A program made the position numbers and the translations under genes. This document shows, piece by piece, positions 1 through 9,203 of a DNA stretch of 64,000 bases; position 1 is the stretch's first letter, and the number at the start of each line of letters is the position of its first letter. The notes beneath the pieces were generated by a model, which was not told the origin of the DNA, did no database searches, and saw nothing but the letters and a program-made list of their open reading frames with translations. The stretch is from Ga0077555 sp046154645 (lineage in GTDB: Bacteria > Pseudomonadota > Alphaproteobacteria > Rhizobiales > Hyphomicrobiaceae): assembly GCA_046154645.1 (NCBI GenBank), contig JBJXDZ010000058.1, forward strand, positions 8,363 through 72,362, given 5' to 3'.

Positions 1-1
1 A

Positions 2-829
2 AACACCGAGCGTCGCGATCTGCTGTCGTCCAAAGTGGATCATCTCTATCCCACCAAGGACGACATGCGTCGGTCCATCGGCCCCATTGCGCGAGGTACG
101 CTGCTCGGCAGTCTGCTCGGTATCCTGCCCGGCGCCGCTGCCGTGCTGTCGTCATTCGCGTCCTATGCCATCGAGAAGAAATTCTCATCAACGCCGGAGA
201 AATTCGGCACTGGCATGATTGAAGGCGTTGCCGGTCCGGAGAGCGCCAACAACGCGGCGGCGCAGACGTCGTTCATTCCCATGCTGACGCTCGGCATTCC
301 AGCCAGCCCGGTCATGGCCATGATGATCGGCGGCATGATGATCCACGGTATCCAGCCGGGGCCGCAAGTCATGGAACAGAAACCAGCGCTGTTCTGGGGC
401 CTGATCGTGTCGATGTGGATCGGCAACGTCATGCTGCTGATACTCAACCTGCCGCTCATCGGCATGTGGGTGCGCATGTTGACGGTGCCCTATCGTCTGC
501 TCGCCATCGCCATCATCTTTTTCTGCTGCATTGGCGTCTACAGCCTGAACAATCTGGCCACCGAAGTGCACATGATGGCCTTCTTCGGCGTGCTCGGGTA
601 CATCTTTGTCAAGCTCCGGTGTGAGCCGGCGCCGCTGCTCTTGGGCTTCCTGCTCGGACCGTTGATGGAAGTCTACATGCGCCGCGCCATGCTGTTGTCA
701 CGGGGCGACCCTTGGGTGTTCGTCGAACGCCCCTTATCGGCATCGTTCCTCATCTTCTCGGCGCTGCTGTTGCTGTTCCTGATCCTGCCCAACGTCAAGA
801 ACGTGCGCGAAAAAGCATTCCAGGAGTAG
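2..829 (+). CDS. TctA-family permease of a tripartite tricarboxylate transporter, 5' end missing
   Basis: This is the C-terminal part of the large membrane subunit of a tripartite tricarboxylate transporter, which imports carboxylates using a periplasmic binding protein (TctC) and a small membrane subunit (TctB). The frame is open from the first base of the window, so the true start lies to the left; a GTG at 35 is only an internal codon. Visible are the glycine-rich family signature GLLPGAAA-like stretch (LGILPGAAAVLSS), the following EGVAGPESANNAA block and the TLGIPASPVMAMMIGG block, all typical of TctA, followed by several hydrophobic helices up to the C-terminus. The next gene is convergent. 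Substrate cannot be predicted from this subunit. Confidence 0.9.
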   Translation, partial: NTERRDLLSSKVDHLYPTKDDMRRSIGPIARGTLLGSLLGILPGAAAVLSSFASYAIEKKFSSTPEKFGTGMIEGVAGPESANNAAAQTSFIPMLTLGIPASPVMAMMIGGMMIHGIQPGPQVMEQKPALFWGLIVSMWIGNVMLLILNLPLIGMWVRMLTVPYRLLAIAIIFFCCIGVYSLNNLATEVHMMAFFGVLGYIFVKLRCEPAPLLLGFLLGPLMEVYMRRAMLLSRGDPWVFVERPLSASFLIFSALLLLFLILPNVKNVREKAFQE

Positions 830-863
830 CGAACGATACGGGTGCTGGTGGGCGGAGGCGACG

Positions 864-1832
864 TCAGGCCGCAGGAGGACTGGCTCTGGCAGGGCGATTG
901 ACCAGCCAGAGCCCGGCCAACACCAATGCGAGGCCCGTCAGCAGGCTCGGGCCCAGTTCCTCGCCGAGCAAGACGTGCCCAGCCAACACGCCGAGCACGG
1001 GGGTGAGCAGCAGGAATGCCATCACCTTCGACGCCGGATAGTGGCCAAGCAGCCAATTCGTCGTCGTGAAGCAGACGAAGCCGACGAATACGACCGTGAA
1101 CGCGAAGGCTGCCAGCACCCGCGGATTGGGATCGGTGATGCCCGCTTCGCCGAGCGCCACCGACAGGGCGCATAGCATCGGCGCGGAGATGGCCAGCAGC
1201 AGAAATGTCGAGCGTTCGGGTGACACCTTGGCGAGCCGGGTGGCGCGCAACGTCAACGTCAGCAAGCCCCAGGCCAGTGCGCCGGCAAGGCAGAGCAGAT
1301 CACCGATCAGTGTCGGGGCTTGAGTGCCCGTCGCGCCTGGACTGCGGCCAAGCGTAACCACGGCGACACCGACGAAGGCCGCAATGAGGCCGGCCACCTT
1401 CGGCGACGTCATGCGGTCGCCAGGAATCAGGAAATGCGCGCCGACCGCGACCACAAAGGGCGAGGTATAGAGCAGGATCACGGCATGGGCCGCCGTGGTG
1501 CGCGCGAGGCCGGGATAGAGGCAGGCGAATTCGGCTGCGAAGAAGGCGCCAGCCAGCAGCGCCGGGGCCAGAATGCCGTCGCGCGCGAACAGCTTGATGC
1601 CGCGTGCCCAGGCGAAGCCACCGAGCAGGATCGCGGCGAAGAACGAGCGCAACCCAGCCTGCAGCAACGGCGATATGCCCGCATTGGCGACCTTGATCGC
1701 CACCTGTCCAATCGCCAGCAATACACACAGCAACAGCAGCAGAGAAATGGCCAGCGCATCAAGTGTGTGGTGGCGGACAACCGGAGATGCGCCTTCGGAT
1801 ACCGCAGACGGAAGGATGGGCTTGACGTTCAT
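864..1832 (-). CDS. DMT-superfamily transporter with two EamA domains
   Basis: Predicted inner-membrane exporter of the drug/metabolite transporter superfamily, 322 residues with about ten hydrophobic helices arranged as two EamA repeats (roughly residues 25-155 and 170-310). The second half carries the usual LTPVLGVLAGHVLLGEEL-type motif just before the last helices. I chose the ATG at 1832 because an AGGAA Shine-Dalgarno sequence lies about 10 nt upstream; the frame is open further back to 2111, but that stretch does not look like a membrane protein and overlaps the DUF4169 gene on the other strand. The substrate is unknown; members export amino acids, metabolites or drugs. Confidence 0.88.
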   Translation of the reverse strand: MNVKPILPSAVSEGASPVVRHHTLDALAISLLLLLCVLLAIGQVAIKVANAGISPLLQAGLRSFFAAILLGGFAWARGIKLFARDGILAPALLAGAFFAAEFACLYPGLARTTAAHAVILLYTSPFVVAVGAHFLIPGDRMTSPKVAGLIAAFVGVAVVTLGRSPGATGTQAPTLIGDLLCLAGALAWGLLTLTLRATRLAKVSPERSTFLLLAISAPMLCALSVALGEAGITDPNPRVLAAFAFTVVFVGFVCFTTTNWLLGHYPASKVMAFLLLTPVLGVLAGHVLLGEELGPSLLTGLALVLAGLWLVNRPARASPPAA

Positions 1833-1967
1833 AAAAACTTCGTTCCTTGTCATTGTCATAAAACGCCGGGTGGCCAAGTCGACGTCCAGGGTCGCGTCAA
1901 CCCGGCAATCGAGCGCGACGAGCCACCAAGAGCTCGGGCGCAGCTGCGAGGGGACGCCAAGCCAATC

Positions 1968-2165
1968 ATGACTGCCGAGATCATCAATTTGCGCCGCGAG
2001 CGCAGGCGCAAAGCGCGTCTGCAGGACGAGCAGCATGCGCAAGCCAATCGCCAGAAGTTCGGCCGCACAAAAGCCGATCGCTGCCACGAAGCGGCCACCA
2101 AGACCCTGCAAGAGGCGGCGCTTGACGGCAAGCGGCGCGACACAGGGACCACGGCGGAAGACTGA
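1968..2165 (+). CDS. DUF4169 family small protein
   Basis: A 65-residue, strongly basic and probably cytoplasmic protein. It opens with MTAEIINLRRERRRKAR, followed by a conserved ANRQKFGRTKADR block and an LDGKRRD tail, which match the alphaproteobacterial DUF4169 family as I know it. Function is unknown. The frame is open well upstream, but homologues begin at this ATG. The purine-rich GAGGGGA about 13 nt upstream is a weak ribosome-binding site. It is followed after 65 nt by a ribbon-helix-helix gene on the same strand, a neighbourhood common in this class. Confidence 0.75.
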   Translation: MTAEIINLRRERRRKARLQDEQHAQANRQKFGRTKADRCHEAATKTLQEAALDGKRRDTGTTAED

Positions 2166-2230
2166 TCAAGCCTGCCGGCCCACTCACTCCACCCAGATCG
2201 TCACCACTCCCTTTTGAAACTGCGCCACAT

Positions 2231-2452
2231 ATGCCACGACCAGTCAAGATTTCCCTCACGATCGGCGGCCATCGTACGTCGATCTCCCTGGAAAAAGACT
2301 TCTCCGACGAACTCAAGGCCATGGCCAAGGGTGAGGGTATTTCTGTCGCAAAACTCGTGCGACGCATCGACCAGGAACGTCCCGAAAACGACGGCCTCTC
2401 CAGTGCCGTGCGCGTCGCCGTGCTGCGCCACGCTCTGAGGAAAAGGCTCTGA
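2231..2452 (+). CDS. ribbon-helix-helix domain protein
   Basis: A 73-residue protein with the strand-helix-helix pattern of the ribbon-helix-helix fold: a basic strand ending in GGHRTSISLEKDF (residues about 11-23), a first helix around FSDELKAMAKGEG, and a second helix GISVAKLVRRIDQE. It is probably a small DNA-binding regulator acting as a dimer. It lies just downstream of the DUF4169 gene and is probably co-transcribed with it, since I see no terminator in the 65-nt gap. The target is unknown. It ends 27 nt from the convergent AsmA-like gene. Confidence 0.75.
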   Translation: MPRPVKISLTIGGHRTSISLEKDFSDELKAMAKGEGISVAKLVRRIDQERPENDGLSSAVRVAVLRHALRKRL

Positions 2453-2478
2453 TCGACGTCGGTGGCGGGGCTCCCCTG

Positions 2479-5400
2479 TTACGGGCTGTCGCGGCCGAGA
2501 TCGCGGAAGAAGTCGCGCTTGGGCCGAGGCACTGGGGCGGGTGCGGTGGTCCGCCGTGGCGGCTCACGCTGCGTGTCGGTGCGCGGCATGTTGTCAGCGC
2601 TGGCCGGAATGGAGCCCGTCGTGGTGCCGGGCACTGCCGTTGGTTCAGGCATCGGCGCCAACGGCTCCGGCTCGACAAGCTTCTGGCGCACCTCCGGCCG
2701 CACCGGCATGAGGGCCAGCGGCGGCAAGCGCGGTGCAGAGGGCAGTGGCTGTTCGATCGCAGCGCGTTGTGGCGGCTCGGCCAGCGTCTGGCGCTGCGGA
2801 TCCGGCTTCGTGGGCTCTGGAAGCGGCGCGGTAGCGTCGGGCTCGACAGGGCGCCACTGGCGTTCCATCTCCTCGAGCCGGCGCCGTTCCGCCTCGCGGC
2901 GCACCCGCTCCTCGTCGTCGCGGCGAACGCGCTCCAGCTCTTCAACGTCGCGCTCGTACTTGCGCACGATCAGCTCGCGCTCGAAGCCGTCCAGCATCAG
3001 GCGGCGGTCAAGCGCATCGGTCTGCGCCAGGGGACCGGTATAGACCAGCGTGATGCCGGGTAGCGGCGGGCGCAGGAGTTGGCGCTCGCTGCTCAACGGT
3101 ACCGGATCGAGGCGCCATTCACTGTCGACCCGCAGTGTGCCGAGATCGACAACCGTATTGGTGGTCACGCGGGCGTCCGCCGTCACCAGCGTGATGGGCG
3201 CCACGCGCGCAATGCCATCGGCAATCTCGAGGGCCAGCGTGCGTTGACCGAGGAGTAGCTCGCCGACATTCAAGGCGGCGTCCAGCTGGCGGCGAACCTC
3301 GTCCGTCGCCAGCTCGCCCTTCACGGCGGCGATGGCCTCGGCAACGGTGCGCGGCGCGGTCGGCGCCAGGCCGGCGAGACGGGCTTCGGCAAGCCGGATT
3401 TCGCCATTGCCTTTGAGGGCAGCGATCAGGCTTTGCGGACCGAGCCCGCTGGCCTCGAGATCCAGCTTCATATCGATGCGGCCAGTGGCACGGGCAGCTT
3501 TGGCGGCGCCCAGGGCTTCGAGACGGGCGGCGGCCAGATTGGCGGTCGCAGTCAGCCGATGCGCAGAGGGGCCCCGGGTCAAGGTGAGGCCAGCCGTCAG
3601 CGTGCCGGCGAGGGTAGCTGCTGCAGGCAATTTTGCACTCAAGACGCCGTCGCGGGAGGTAATCTCGATCCGGGCCTTGCCAAGCGCGATGGCCGGCGCA
3701 ATCTCGAACTCACCGGCCTCGACGGTCACCGCCATGTCCAGGCGCGCCAAGGGCGAAAGGTCGAATATTCCTGGCGGCCACGTCGGTCGCCGTGGTGCCG
3801 GTGCGGCGGTCGAAGCGCTGCGGCGAACCTCACTGGTGTCAGCCATCGACAGCAGGGCCAAGGCATAGGGCAGGCTCGCGCGCGGTACGGCGATCTGCCC
3901 GGTCACCTTCGTCACCGGGCCGGCTGTATCGAGATCGAGCTTGCCGGCGAAACGTTGATTGGCAACGTCCAGCTCACGGGCGGCGAAACTCCACCGGTTC
4001 AAGCTGCCGCCTGTCACCGCGATCTGGCCGCTGATCGCCACCTTGGCCAGCGACGGACGCGCGCGGAAGCCGAGCCCGGCCAGGCTCAGCCCAAGATCGG
4101 GCGTTGTCAGACGCAGGTCGCCGGCGAGATCGAGCGCGGCTGTGTCTGTCACCGCCAACCGGCCGCGAAGCTCGGCCGCCATGTCGGCCCCGTCGAAGGT
4201 CGCGATAGTGGCGAGACCGGCCTTTGGCGTGCCGACCGCACGCACCATCACCCGCGCCGATTTCGCGGCCAAACCTGGCGACATCGGCGAGGGATCGGGT
4301 TGCAGCGCTTCAGGCGCCAGTTGCTGCAGGAGCCGTTGCGTCTCGCCACCGTCCAGCGTGATGGCCAAATCGGTAATGCTGTCACGCCACCCGCTTGGCT
4401 TGTGCGCCATGATGAGCGTGCCGGCGATCCGGGTCTGACCAGCGCGGCCATCAAGCTGCAGGTCATAGGATTCCGCGCCCTTTTCCCCGACCGCAAGGCG
4501 GGCGGCAAGTCGCAAGGGGGCAAGGTGGACGGCACGGCGCGCGACCGGGCGCAACTCAGGTGGAACTTCCAGCAGCGCCAGCATCTCGTCCAGGCGCTCA
4601 GGCGTCTGCGCTATCAGTTTTCCGGAGACGTTCCCACGCGCGCCCGGACGCAACAGACCGGCGATGTCGCCGCGCAGATCGATCTGCCACTCATCGGGGT
4701 GTCCCACACGCAACTGAGTGAGACCCAGGTTGCCGTTGACGTAGGTCAGGTCGGCCAGCACGTCGGTCAAGATGGTCTTGCCAAGCACCAGCCGGTCGAA
4801 GCGGACGCGGGCCTGCACGTCCATGGGTGCCGTCGCCGTGGCGCCGGAGGTTGGCGTCGTCAGGCGGTCGACGACCGAACGCAGCGTTGCCAGCGGCCGG
4901 GCCTCGGCATCGATAAGCGGCGACAGATCAAGTTCGGTGCCGTCCAGGGCTAGGTTCAGCTTGCGGTTGGTGCCACCGGTCCAGCCGGCCTCGCCCGTGA
5001 GCCTATGGCGTCCAAGCTGCAAGGTCAGGCTGCGGCCGTCGAAGGTGGTCTCGCCAAGCCGCAGGCGGCCGCTGAGAACGAACGAGCCGTCCTGCCCGAC
5101 CGTGCCGATGTCGAGACCGCGCGCGCCCCAGGACATCAGGCGGGCCAGGCTGGCGCCGCGCAGGATTACGCCACCATCGAACAGCGCCTCCGGATTGGCG
5201 GGGGCGATGACGCCGGACGCCTCGATCCGGCTGTTGCCGGGCAGTGCGGCGACAAACGATTTGAGCTGAAGTGTGTTGTCGGCCGAACGCTCGATGGTTG
5301 CCGAAAGTCCGCTCACCACCTCGCCGCCAAGCGTTGCCTGATCGAGGTCGAAACGAACCGTGGTGCGCCCATCGGGGGGCAATCCACCGCCAAGATTTCG

Positions 5401-6447
5401 CGCCAGACCGGCCAGTACCGCCAATGGCCGGCTCTGGCCAGTCGCACCGCCGATGCGATCGAGATCAAGCCACTTCGACGACAGCTTCAGATCGAGGTCG
5501 GTCCGCTGCCGCCAGGCCATGCGCGCGCTGCCGGCTGCGAGTTGTGGCCGGCCTTCCTGTTCGAACGACAGGGCAATGTCCGTGAGTTCGATCGCCTCGG
5601 TATCGGCCTTGAAGGCGGATCTGACATCGACGAGGCCGCTGTCGCCGGCCGGCAGTGGCACCGCCGGTTGATCCGCCGGCCCAACCTGGCGCGGTAGCGG
5701 CAACTTCGCGGTCAACTCCCCCTCGAGCTTCAGCTGCGCGAGGATATCGCGAGCGCGGCCGTCGAGCGAATAACTGGCGCCGCTGTCGATCGAGCGAACG
5801 GTGCCCTTGAAACGCACCGAGCCGTCGGCCTCCGGCGCAGCAGTGGACAAGCGAACGTCGCGCATGAGACCGCTTGAGGAAAAGGCGGCTGCCAGTTTGA
5901 AGGGCCCATACAGGGAACCGGCGGTCAACTCGCCATTGATATGCTCGATCCGGGTCCGCTCGACGGCGCCGGGCGCCAGCACGGTGACGGTACCATTGGT
6001 GATGCGCACGGCGTTGAGAGCAACGCTGGAGGGCATGAAGCTCGAGGTCGATTTGGCCGCGCCGAGGTCCGACCAGTTGCCGCTACCTTGCTCATCGAGC
6101 ACCAAGGTCAGGATCGGCCGCTTGAGCTCGATCTCGTTAGCTTCGAGCGCGCCAGAGAACAGCGACCCGACCGCCAGCCAGATGGTGAAATCGTCAGCCT
6201 TGAACAGCGGCTCGCCGACGCCACCTTGCGTGTCGGCGATGCGCACCTTCTCGAAGCGGATATAGGGCGTCGGCAAGAGGCGCAGATTTACCCGGCCGGC
6301 GACGCGCACGTCGCGTCCAAGCAGCCGTGTTGCCTCTTCTTCGAAGGTGCCGCGGTAACGGTTCCAATCGATGAACACGGGCACCGTGAACAGCGCCGCC
6401 AGCAGGCCCACCAGCACGCCGCCGACAATGAGCAGAACTCGGTTCAT
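2479..6447 (-). CDS. large AsmA-family protein with charged, proline-rich C-terminal tail
   Basis: A 1322-residue member of the AsmA superfamily (bridge-like envelope proteins linked to outer-membrane assembly and phospholipid transport). The N-terminus has a single membrane helix (residues about 4-24), followed by the typical FIDWNRYRGTFEEEATRLLGR and LRLLPTPYIRFEKVRIAD blocks. Long beta-rich repetitive segments follow, with an AsmA C-terminal-like region around residues 1000-1130. From about residue 1156 to the end there is a tail of a different composition: about 45 residues of alternating Glu/Arg that look like a coiled coil, then about 120 proline-rich residues. No signal of regulation is visible in the 248 nt upstream. 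The family call is confident; the cargo is not predictable. Confidence 0.88.
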   Translation of the reverse strand: MNRVLLIVGGVLVGLLAALFTVPVFIDWNRYRGTFEEEATRLLGRDVRVAGRVNLRLLPTPYIRFEKVRIADTQGGVGEPLFKADDFTIWLAVGSLFSGALEANEIELKRPILTLVLDEQGSGNWSDLGAAKSTSSFMPSSVALNAVRITNGTVTVLAPGAVERTRIEHINGELTAGSLYGPFKLAAAFSSSGLMRDVRLSTAAPEADGSVRFKGTVRSIDSGASYSLDGRARDILAQLKLEGELTAKLPLPRQVGPADQPAVPLPAGDSGLVDVRSAFKADTEAIELTDIALSFEQEGRPQLAAGSARMAWRQRTDLDLKLSSKWLDLDRIGGATGQSRPLAVLAGLARNLGGGLPPDGRTTVRFDLDQATLGGEVVSGLSATIERSADNTLQLKSFVAALPGNSRIEASGVIAPANPEALFDGGVILRGASLARLMSWGARGLDIGTVGQDGSFVLSGRLRLGETTFDGRSLTLQLGRHRLTGEAGWTGGTNRKLNLALDGTELDLSPLIDAEARPLATLRSVVDRLTTPTSGATATAPMDVQARVRFDRLVLGKTILTDVLADLTYVNGNLGLTQLRVGHPDEWQIDLRGDIAGLLRPGARGNVSGKLIAQTPERLDEMLALLEVPPELRPVARRAVHLAPLRLAARLAVGEKGAESYDLQLDGRAGQTRIAGTLIMAHKPSGWRDSITDLAITLDGGETQRLLQQLAPEALQPDPSPMSPGLAAKSARVMVRAVGTPKAGLATIATFDGADMAAELRGRLAVTDTAALDLAGDLRLTTPDLGLSLAGLGFRARPSLAKVAISGQIAVTGGSLNRWSFAARELDVANQRFAGKLDLDTAGPVTKVTGQIAVPRASLPYALALLSMADTSEVRRSASTAAPAPRRPTWPPGIFDLSPLARLDMAVTVEAGEFEIAPAIALGKARIEITSRDGVLSAKLPAAATLAGTLTAGLTLTRGPSAHRLTATANLAAARLEALGAAKAARATGRIDMKLDLEASGLGPQSLIAALKGNGEIRLAEARLAGLAPTAPRTVAEAIAAVKGELATDEVRRQLDAALNVGELLLGQRTLALEIADGIARVAPITLVTADARVTTNTVVDLGTLRVDSEWRLDPVPLSSERQLLRPPLPGITLVYTGPLAQTDALDRRLMLDGFERELIVRKYERDVEELERVRRDDEERVRREAERRRLEEMERQWRPVEPDATAPLPEPTKPDPQRQTLAEPPQRAAIEQPLPSAPRLPPLALMPVRPEVRQKLVEPEPLAPMPEPTAVPGTTTGSIPASADNMPRTDTQREPPRRTTAPAPVPRPKRDFFRDLGRDSP

Positions 6448-6695
6448 ACGCTAACCTTGGCCCAAACGCGAAGCCGAGCGCAAGAGATGAGGAGCAATAA
6501 ACGGTGTTCGGTCACCCCCGCGCCCGCAACTGTTCCGTTATCGCACACTTGCGGCAGGAAAGGGACAGGCTTTTGCTGGGCGTTTGCTCGTGCGCCGCGG
6601 GCAACACTTTCGCGCCACAGCGCGGGTTCGCCCGGCAGGGCGAGGCCTTCGAGGGCGGGACGGGCCCCTGGCTTTGGCCCTTCGTGGGCTGCTGC

Positions 6696-7124
6696 TCAGG
6701 ACTCGTTGGCCCTCTGGAACTTCAGGATGGCGCGGAAATAGTCGCGGCCAAGGTCTTCGAAATGCACGGCCTCAAACGAATCCGAGAGCGGTTCCTCGAA
6801 CTCGACCCCGGTGTCGCCATTCGCATTCCACACGACCCTGGCCCGGACCGGGTCACGCGACATGAAGCTCAGCACCACCAACTGCCCGACGACGGGAACA
6901 AAACCGTGCCGGACCCGGATCTGGGCGCCGGTGCGCGAGGCATTGTGGACCTCGACGGCAGAGCTTACCGTTCCGATCCTACAGGCCGCCGCATAGCTGG
7001 TCTCCAGCCGCGTTGCCGACCTTCGGTCTTCCGGCCGGCTGTCCTGGCTCGCCAATCGCGACCTCTGCGGCGGCGTCGCCGGCGCCAGGATTTCGTCGGC
7101 CGGTCGCAGCTTGTCTCTACTCAT
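6696..7124 (-). CDS. PilZ domain protein
   Basis: A 142-residue protein with one PilZ domain, the common cyclic-di-GMP receptor. The two ligand-binding elements are visible: the arginine-rich EDRRSATR segment (residues about 32-39) and the NASRTGAQI segment (about 61-69), equivalent to RxxxR and D/NxSxxG. The remaining strands end in a VVWNANGDTGVEF block. It lies in the same orientation as, and 47 nt downstream of, a small membrane-anchored protein, with the flagellin gene beyond that, so a role in motility or surface control is a reasonable inference. A GGDEF/EAL enzyme that could control its ligand is encoded at about 40-42 kb. Confidence 0.85.
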   Translation of the reverse strand: MSRDKLRPADEILAPATPPQRSRLASQDSRPEDRRSATRLETSYAAACRIGTVSSAVEVHNASRTGAQIRVRHGFVPVVGQLVVLSFMSRDPVRARVVWNANGDTGVEFEEPLSDSFEAVHFEDLGRDYFRAILKFQRANES

Positions 7125-7171
7125 GGTGCACCAAAGCCTTCTTTTTTCACTCGGACACTTGTCGTATGGCG

Positions 7172-7600
7172 TTACCCGCTGGATTGGGCCTCGAGCGCGG
7201 ACATGACGTGGGCTACACTTGCAGCCTGGGGCAGCCCTGATTTCAAGGCTGCAACCGCCCTGTCGAAGGCCGCAATCGCGTCCCGCGAGAACAGCGCCTG
7301 GACCGTTCCGCGCACCTCTTCCAGACGCCGCATGGCGTCCTGGCCGGCCCGCGCCCCGGCCACTTCGCCAGTCCGGGCTTGCTCGGCAGCAGCCTCGAGC
7401 AGTGCTGTCTGCACGCGGGCAATGGCCTCATTGCGCAGGCACTGGAGAAACTGCTGCCGGGCATCATGACGGGCAAGCTTCGACGCCGGCTTACGGCTCC
7501 GCCCCAGTTGCTTGGCCGTCGTGAACCGAGACAAGACCCGGTAGATTGGAAAGAAACTCAGCAGGCTAGAGACCAGAAACACAATCCATACCGGCTCCAT
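7172..7600 (-). CDS. hypothetical membrane-anchored helical protein
   Basis: A 142-residue protein I do not recognise. It has one N-terminal hydrophobic segment (PVWIVFLVSSLLSFFPIY, residues about 3-20), then a basic stretch and a long, alanine-rich and probably helical cytoplasmic part. I chose the ATG at 7600 because GGAG lies 8 nt upstream; the frame extends to 7954, but that extension runs into the flagellin gene on the same strand in another frame. It sits between flagellin and the PilZ gene on the same strand. Confidence 0.6.
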   Translation of the reverse strand: MEPVWIVFLVSSLLSFFPIYRVLSRFTTAKQLGRSRKPASKLARHDARQQFLQCLRNEAIARVQTALLEAAAEQARTGEVAGARAGQDAMRRLEEVRGTVQALFSRDAIAAFDRAVAALKSGLPQAASVAHVMSALEAQSSG

Positions 7601-7768
7601 ACCAGGGCTCCTTCGGTGCGAGTGGCACAGCCGGACCCAGGAAACACGCCCATGCTTGCGTGGAGCTTGGGCCTCGATCGAAGTGATGTACGAGCCTCGG
7701 CAAAGCCGGCCGCCAGCCAGCCTTGGGTGCCGGGCCGCGACGTGGCCGCAGCCTCGGCCCAAAGACCA

Positions 7769-7799
7769 GCAGCAGATCAAACCAACGACGATCTGCTGC
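7769..7799 (-). terminator. hairpin downstream of flagellin
   Basis: A perfect 10-bp inverted repeat (GCAGCAGATC and GATCTGCTGC) with an 11-nt loop lies 43 nt beyond the flagellin stop codon. On the minus strand it is followed by TGGTCTTTGGG, which is only modestly T-rich. It is probably the transcription terminator or an mRNA-stabilising 3' hairpin of the flagellin transcript. Confidence 0.55.
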
Positions 7800-7841
7800 C
7801 AGCCGTTGTGACGGACGCCGCTCAGGACGCCCCGCCCGTCT

Positions 7842-8885
7842 TCAACCGCGGAACAGCGACAGGATGTTCTGGCTCGACGAGTTGGCAATCGACAGCGACT
7901 GGATGCCGAGCTGCTGCTGCACCTGCAGGGCTTGCAGCTTGGTCGATTCGGCATTCATGTCGGCATCGACCAGCGACGAGATACCGCGATCGAGCGCACT
8001 CATGAGGTTCGAAACGAAGTCCTTCTGGATATCGATCCGCTTCTTCGAGGCGCCGAGGCTGGTCGCCGCATCCGTCATGTCGGCCAGCGCTGCATCGACG
8101 GCCTGGATGTAATCGACCATCTCGTCATCGGTGGCCGTCGAGATGTCGATCTCGGCCGGCGCAACGGTGGCGTTGTCGACATCCATATTGGCGATGACGA
8201 TGGTGCCCGCCGCATCGATTGAGCCGCGCTTGGCGGTGGCCGCATCAGCGTCGGCAACGGACAAGCGGGCCGAGCCGAGAATGCCGAGCTGATCGGCGGT
8301 CGCTGTGCCGCTATCGGCAACGCCACCGGCGCCGTCGGTGTTGGCATTGAACAGGAAGGCCGCCTCGACGTCGACGGCCAGCGTGCCGATGTTGACCTGC
8401 GAGCCGTTGACGCCGTTTGACCGGCTGAACGACGAGACGACGGTCTCCTCTGCCTTGTAGGTCGTGCCGCCCGTGTCGACGGAGAGCCAATTGGCTTCTG
8501 CGAACGAGGCCGACGACGCGATCGAGCGCAGCTGCTCTTGCAGCTGATCGATCTCGGTCTGGACCTTCTTGCGGTCCACGCCAGGCTCACGGGCGGCGAC
8601 GAGCTTCGCCTTCATTTCCGTGACGACATCGATCGAGCTGTTCATCGCCGTGTAGGCGACGTCGAGCGTCGCGGCGCCGATGTTCAACGCGTCAGAGACG
8701 GCCGACATGGACTTGTTGTCGGAGCGCATGGTGGTCGCCATCGACCAATAGGCGGCGTTGTCGGCCGCGGACGCGACGCGAAAGCCTGTCGAGATGCGGC
8801 TTTGCGTCTCGAGCATGCTCTTGTTGGTTTTGTTGAGGTTCTCGAGCGCGGTCAACGCTGCGAAGTTGGTATTGATACTGTTCAT
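7842..8885 (-). CDS. flagellin
   Basis: The filament subunit of the bacterial flagellum, 347 residues. The conserved N-terminal D0/D1 region is clear (MNSINTNFAALTALENLNK, then SRISTGFRVASAADNAAYW), as is the C-terminal D1/D0 region ending in SIANSSSQNILSLFRG. The central variable region (about residues 130-230) is short and alanine/glycine-rich, as in small alphaproteobacterial flagellins. It is exported by the flagellar type III system through its N-terminus without a cleaved signal. No other flagellar structural gene is in the window. A GGGGC sequence precedes the start. The long upstream region holds an inverted repeat and a possible CtrA box, listed separately. Confidence 0.93.
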   Translation of the reverse strand: MNSINTNFAALTALENLNKTNKSMLETQSRISTGFRVASAADNAAYWSMATTMRSDNKSMSAVSDALNIGAATLDVAYTAMNSSIDVVTEMKAKLVAAREPGVDRKKVQTEIDQLQEQLRSIASSASFAEANWLSVDTGGTTYKAEETVVSSFSRSNGVNGSQVNIGTLAVDVEAAFLFNANTDGAGGVADSGTATADQLGILGSARLSVADADAATAKRGSIDAAGTIVIANMDVDNATVAPAEIDISTATDDEMVDYIQAVDAALADMTDAATSLGASKKRIDIQKDFVSNLMSALDRGISSLVDADMNAESTKLQALQVQQQLGIQSLSIANSSSQNILSLFRG

Positions 8886-8962
8886 GTATGCCCCAAAACT
8901 GGTTTAGCTGGTTACAGCGGGACATACCGGGTCGGCCGGTACAGCGAGAACGGCGTGATGCC

Positions 8963-8980
8963 CTTGAACCTTGGTTCAAG
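8963..8980. promoter_or_regulatory. perfect palindrome upstream of flagellin
   Basis: CTTGAACC and GGTTCAAG form a perfect 8-bp inverted repeat separated by TT, 78-95 nt upstream of the flagellin start. The size and symmetry suit a dimeric regulator or a leader hairpin. No T-tract follows in either direction, so a terminator is less likely. The binding factor is unknown. Confidence 0.4.
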
Positions 8981-9014
8981 CTCGCTGTGTGATCGAGTCA
9001 TACACTGCAATCAC

Positions 9015-9029
9015 CTAAGGTGTCGTTAA
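9015..9029 (-). promoter_or_regulatory. possible CtrA-type binding site
   Basis: On the minus strand the sequence reads TTAA, 7 nt, TTAG, one mismatch from the alphaproteobacterial CtrA consensus TTAA-N7-TTAA. It is about 130 nt upstream of the flagellin start, and CtrA controls flagellar genes in many alphaproteobacteria. A one-mismatch match of this length will also occur by chance, so this is only a candidate. Confidence 0.3.
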
Positions 9030-9203
9030 CGGTGGCGACCGTGGCCCTGCTCTGCTGCGTCGATGTGGGCGGTCCGAAGCCTGGCTCGGCTTCGCCTCGG
9101 CGGTGCGCAACTGGCCCCTTTTCCTGCTCAGACGCCTCACCACGGACCGAACGTGCCAAGCGACAGGCGCGTGCTCAACATGCTGCGAGCCAATCGATTT
9201 GCA

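Noticed and set aside
3433..4953. 506-codon plus-strand frame opposite the AsmA-like gene
   Set aside because: Gln/Arg/Gly-rich shadow of a continuous 1322-residue protein with a proper N-terminal membrane helix.
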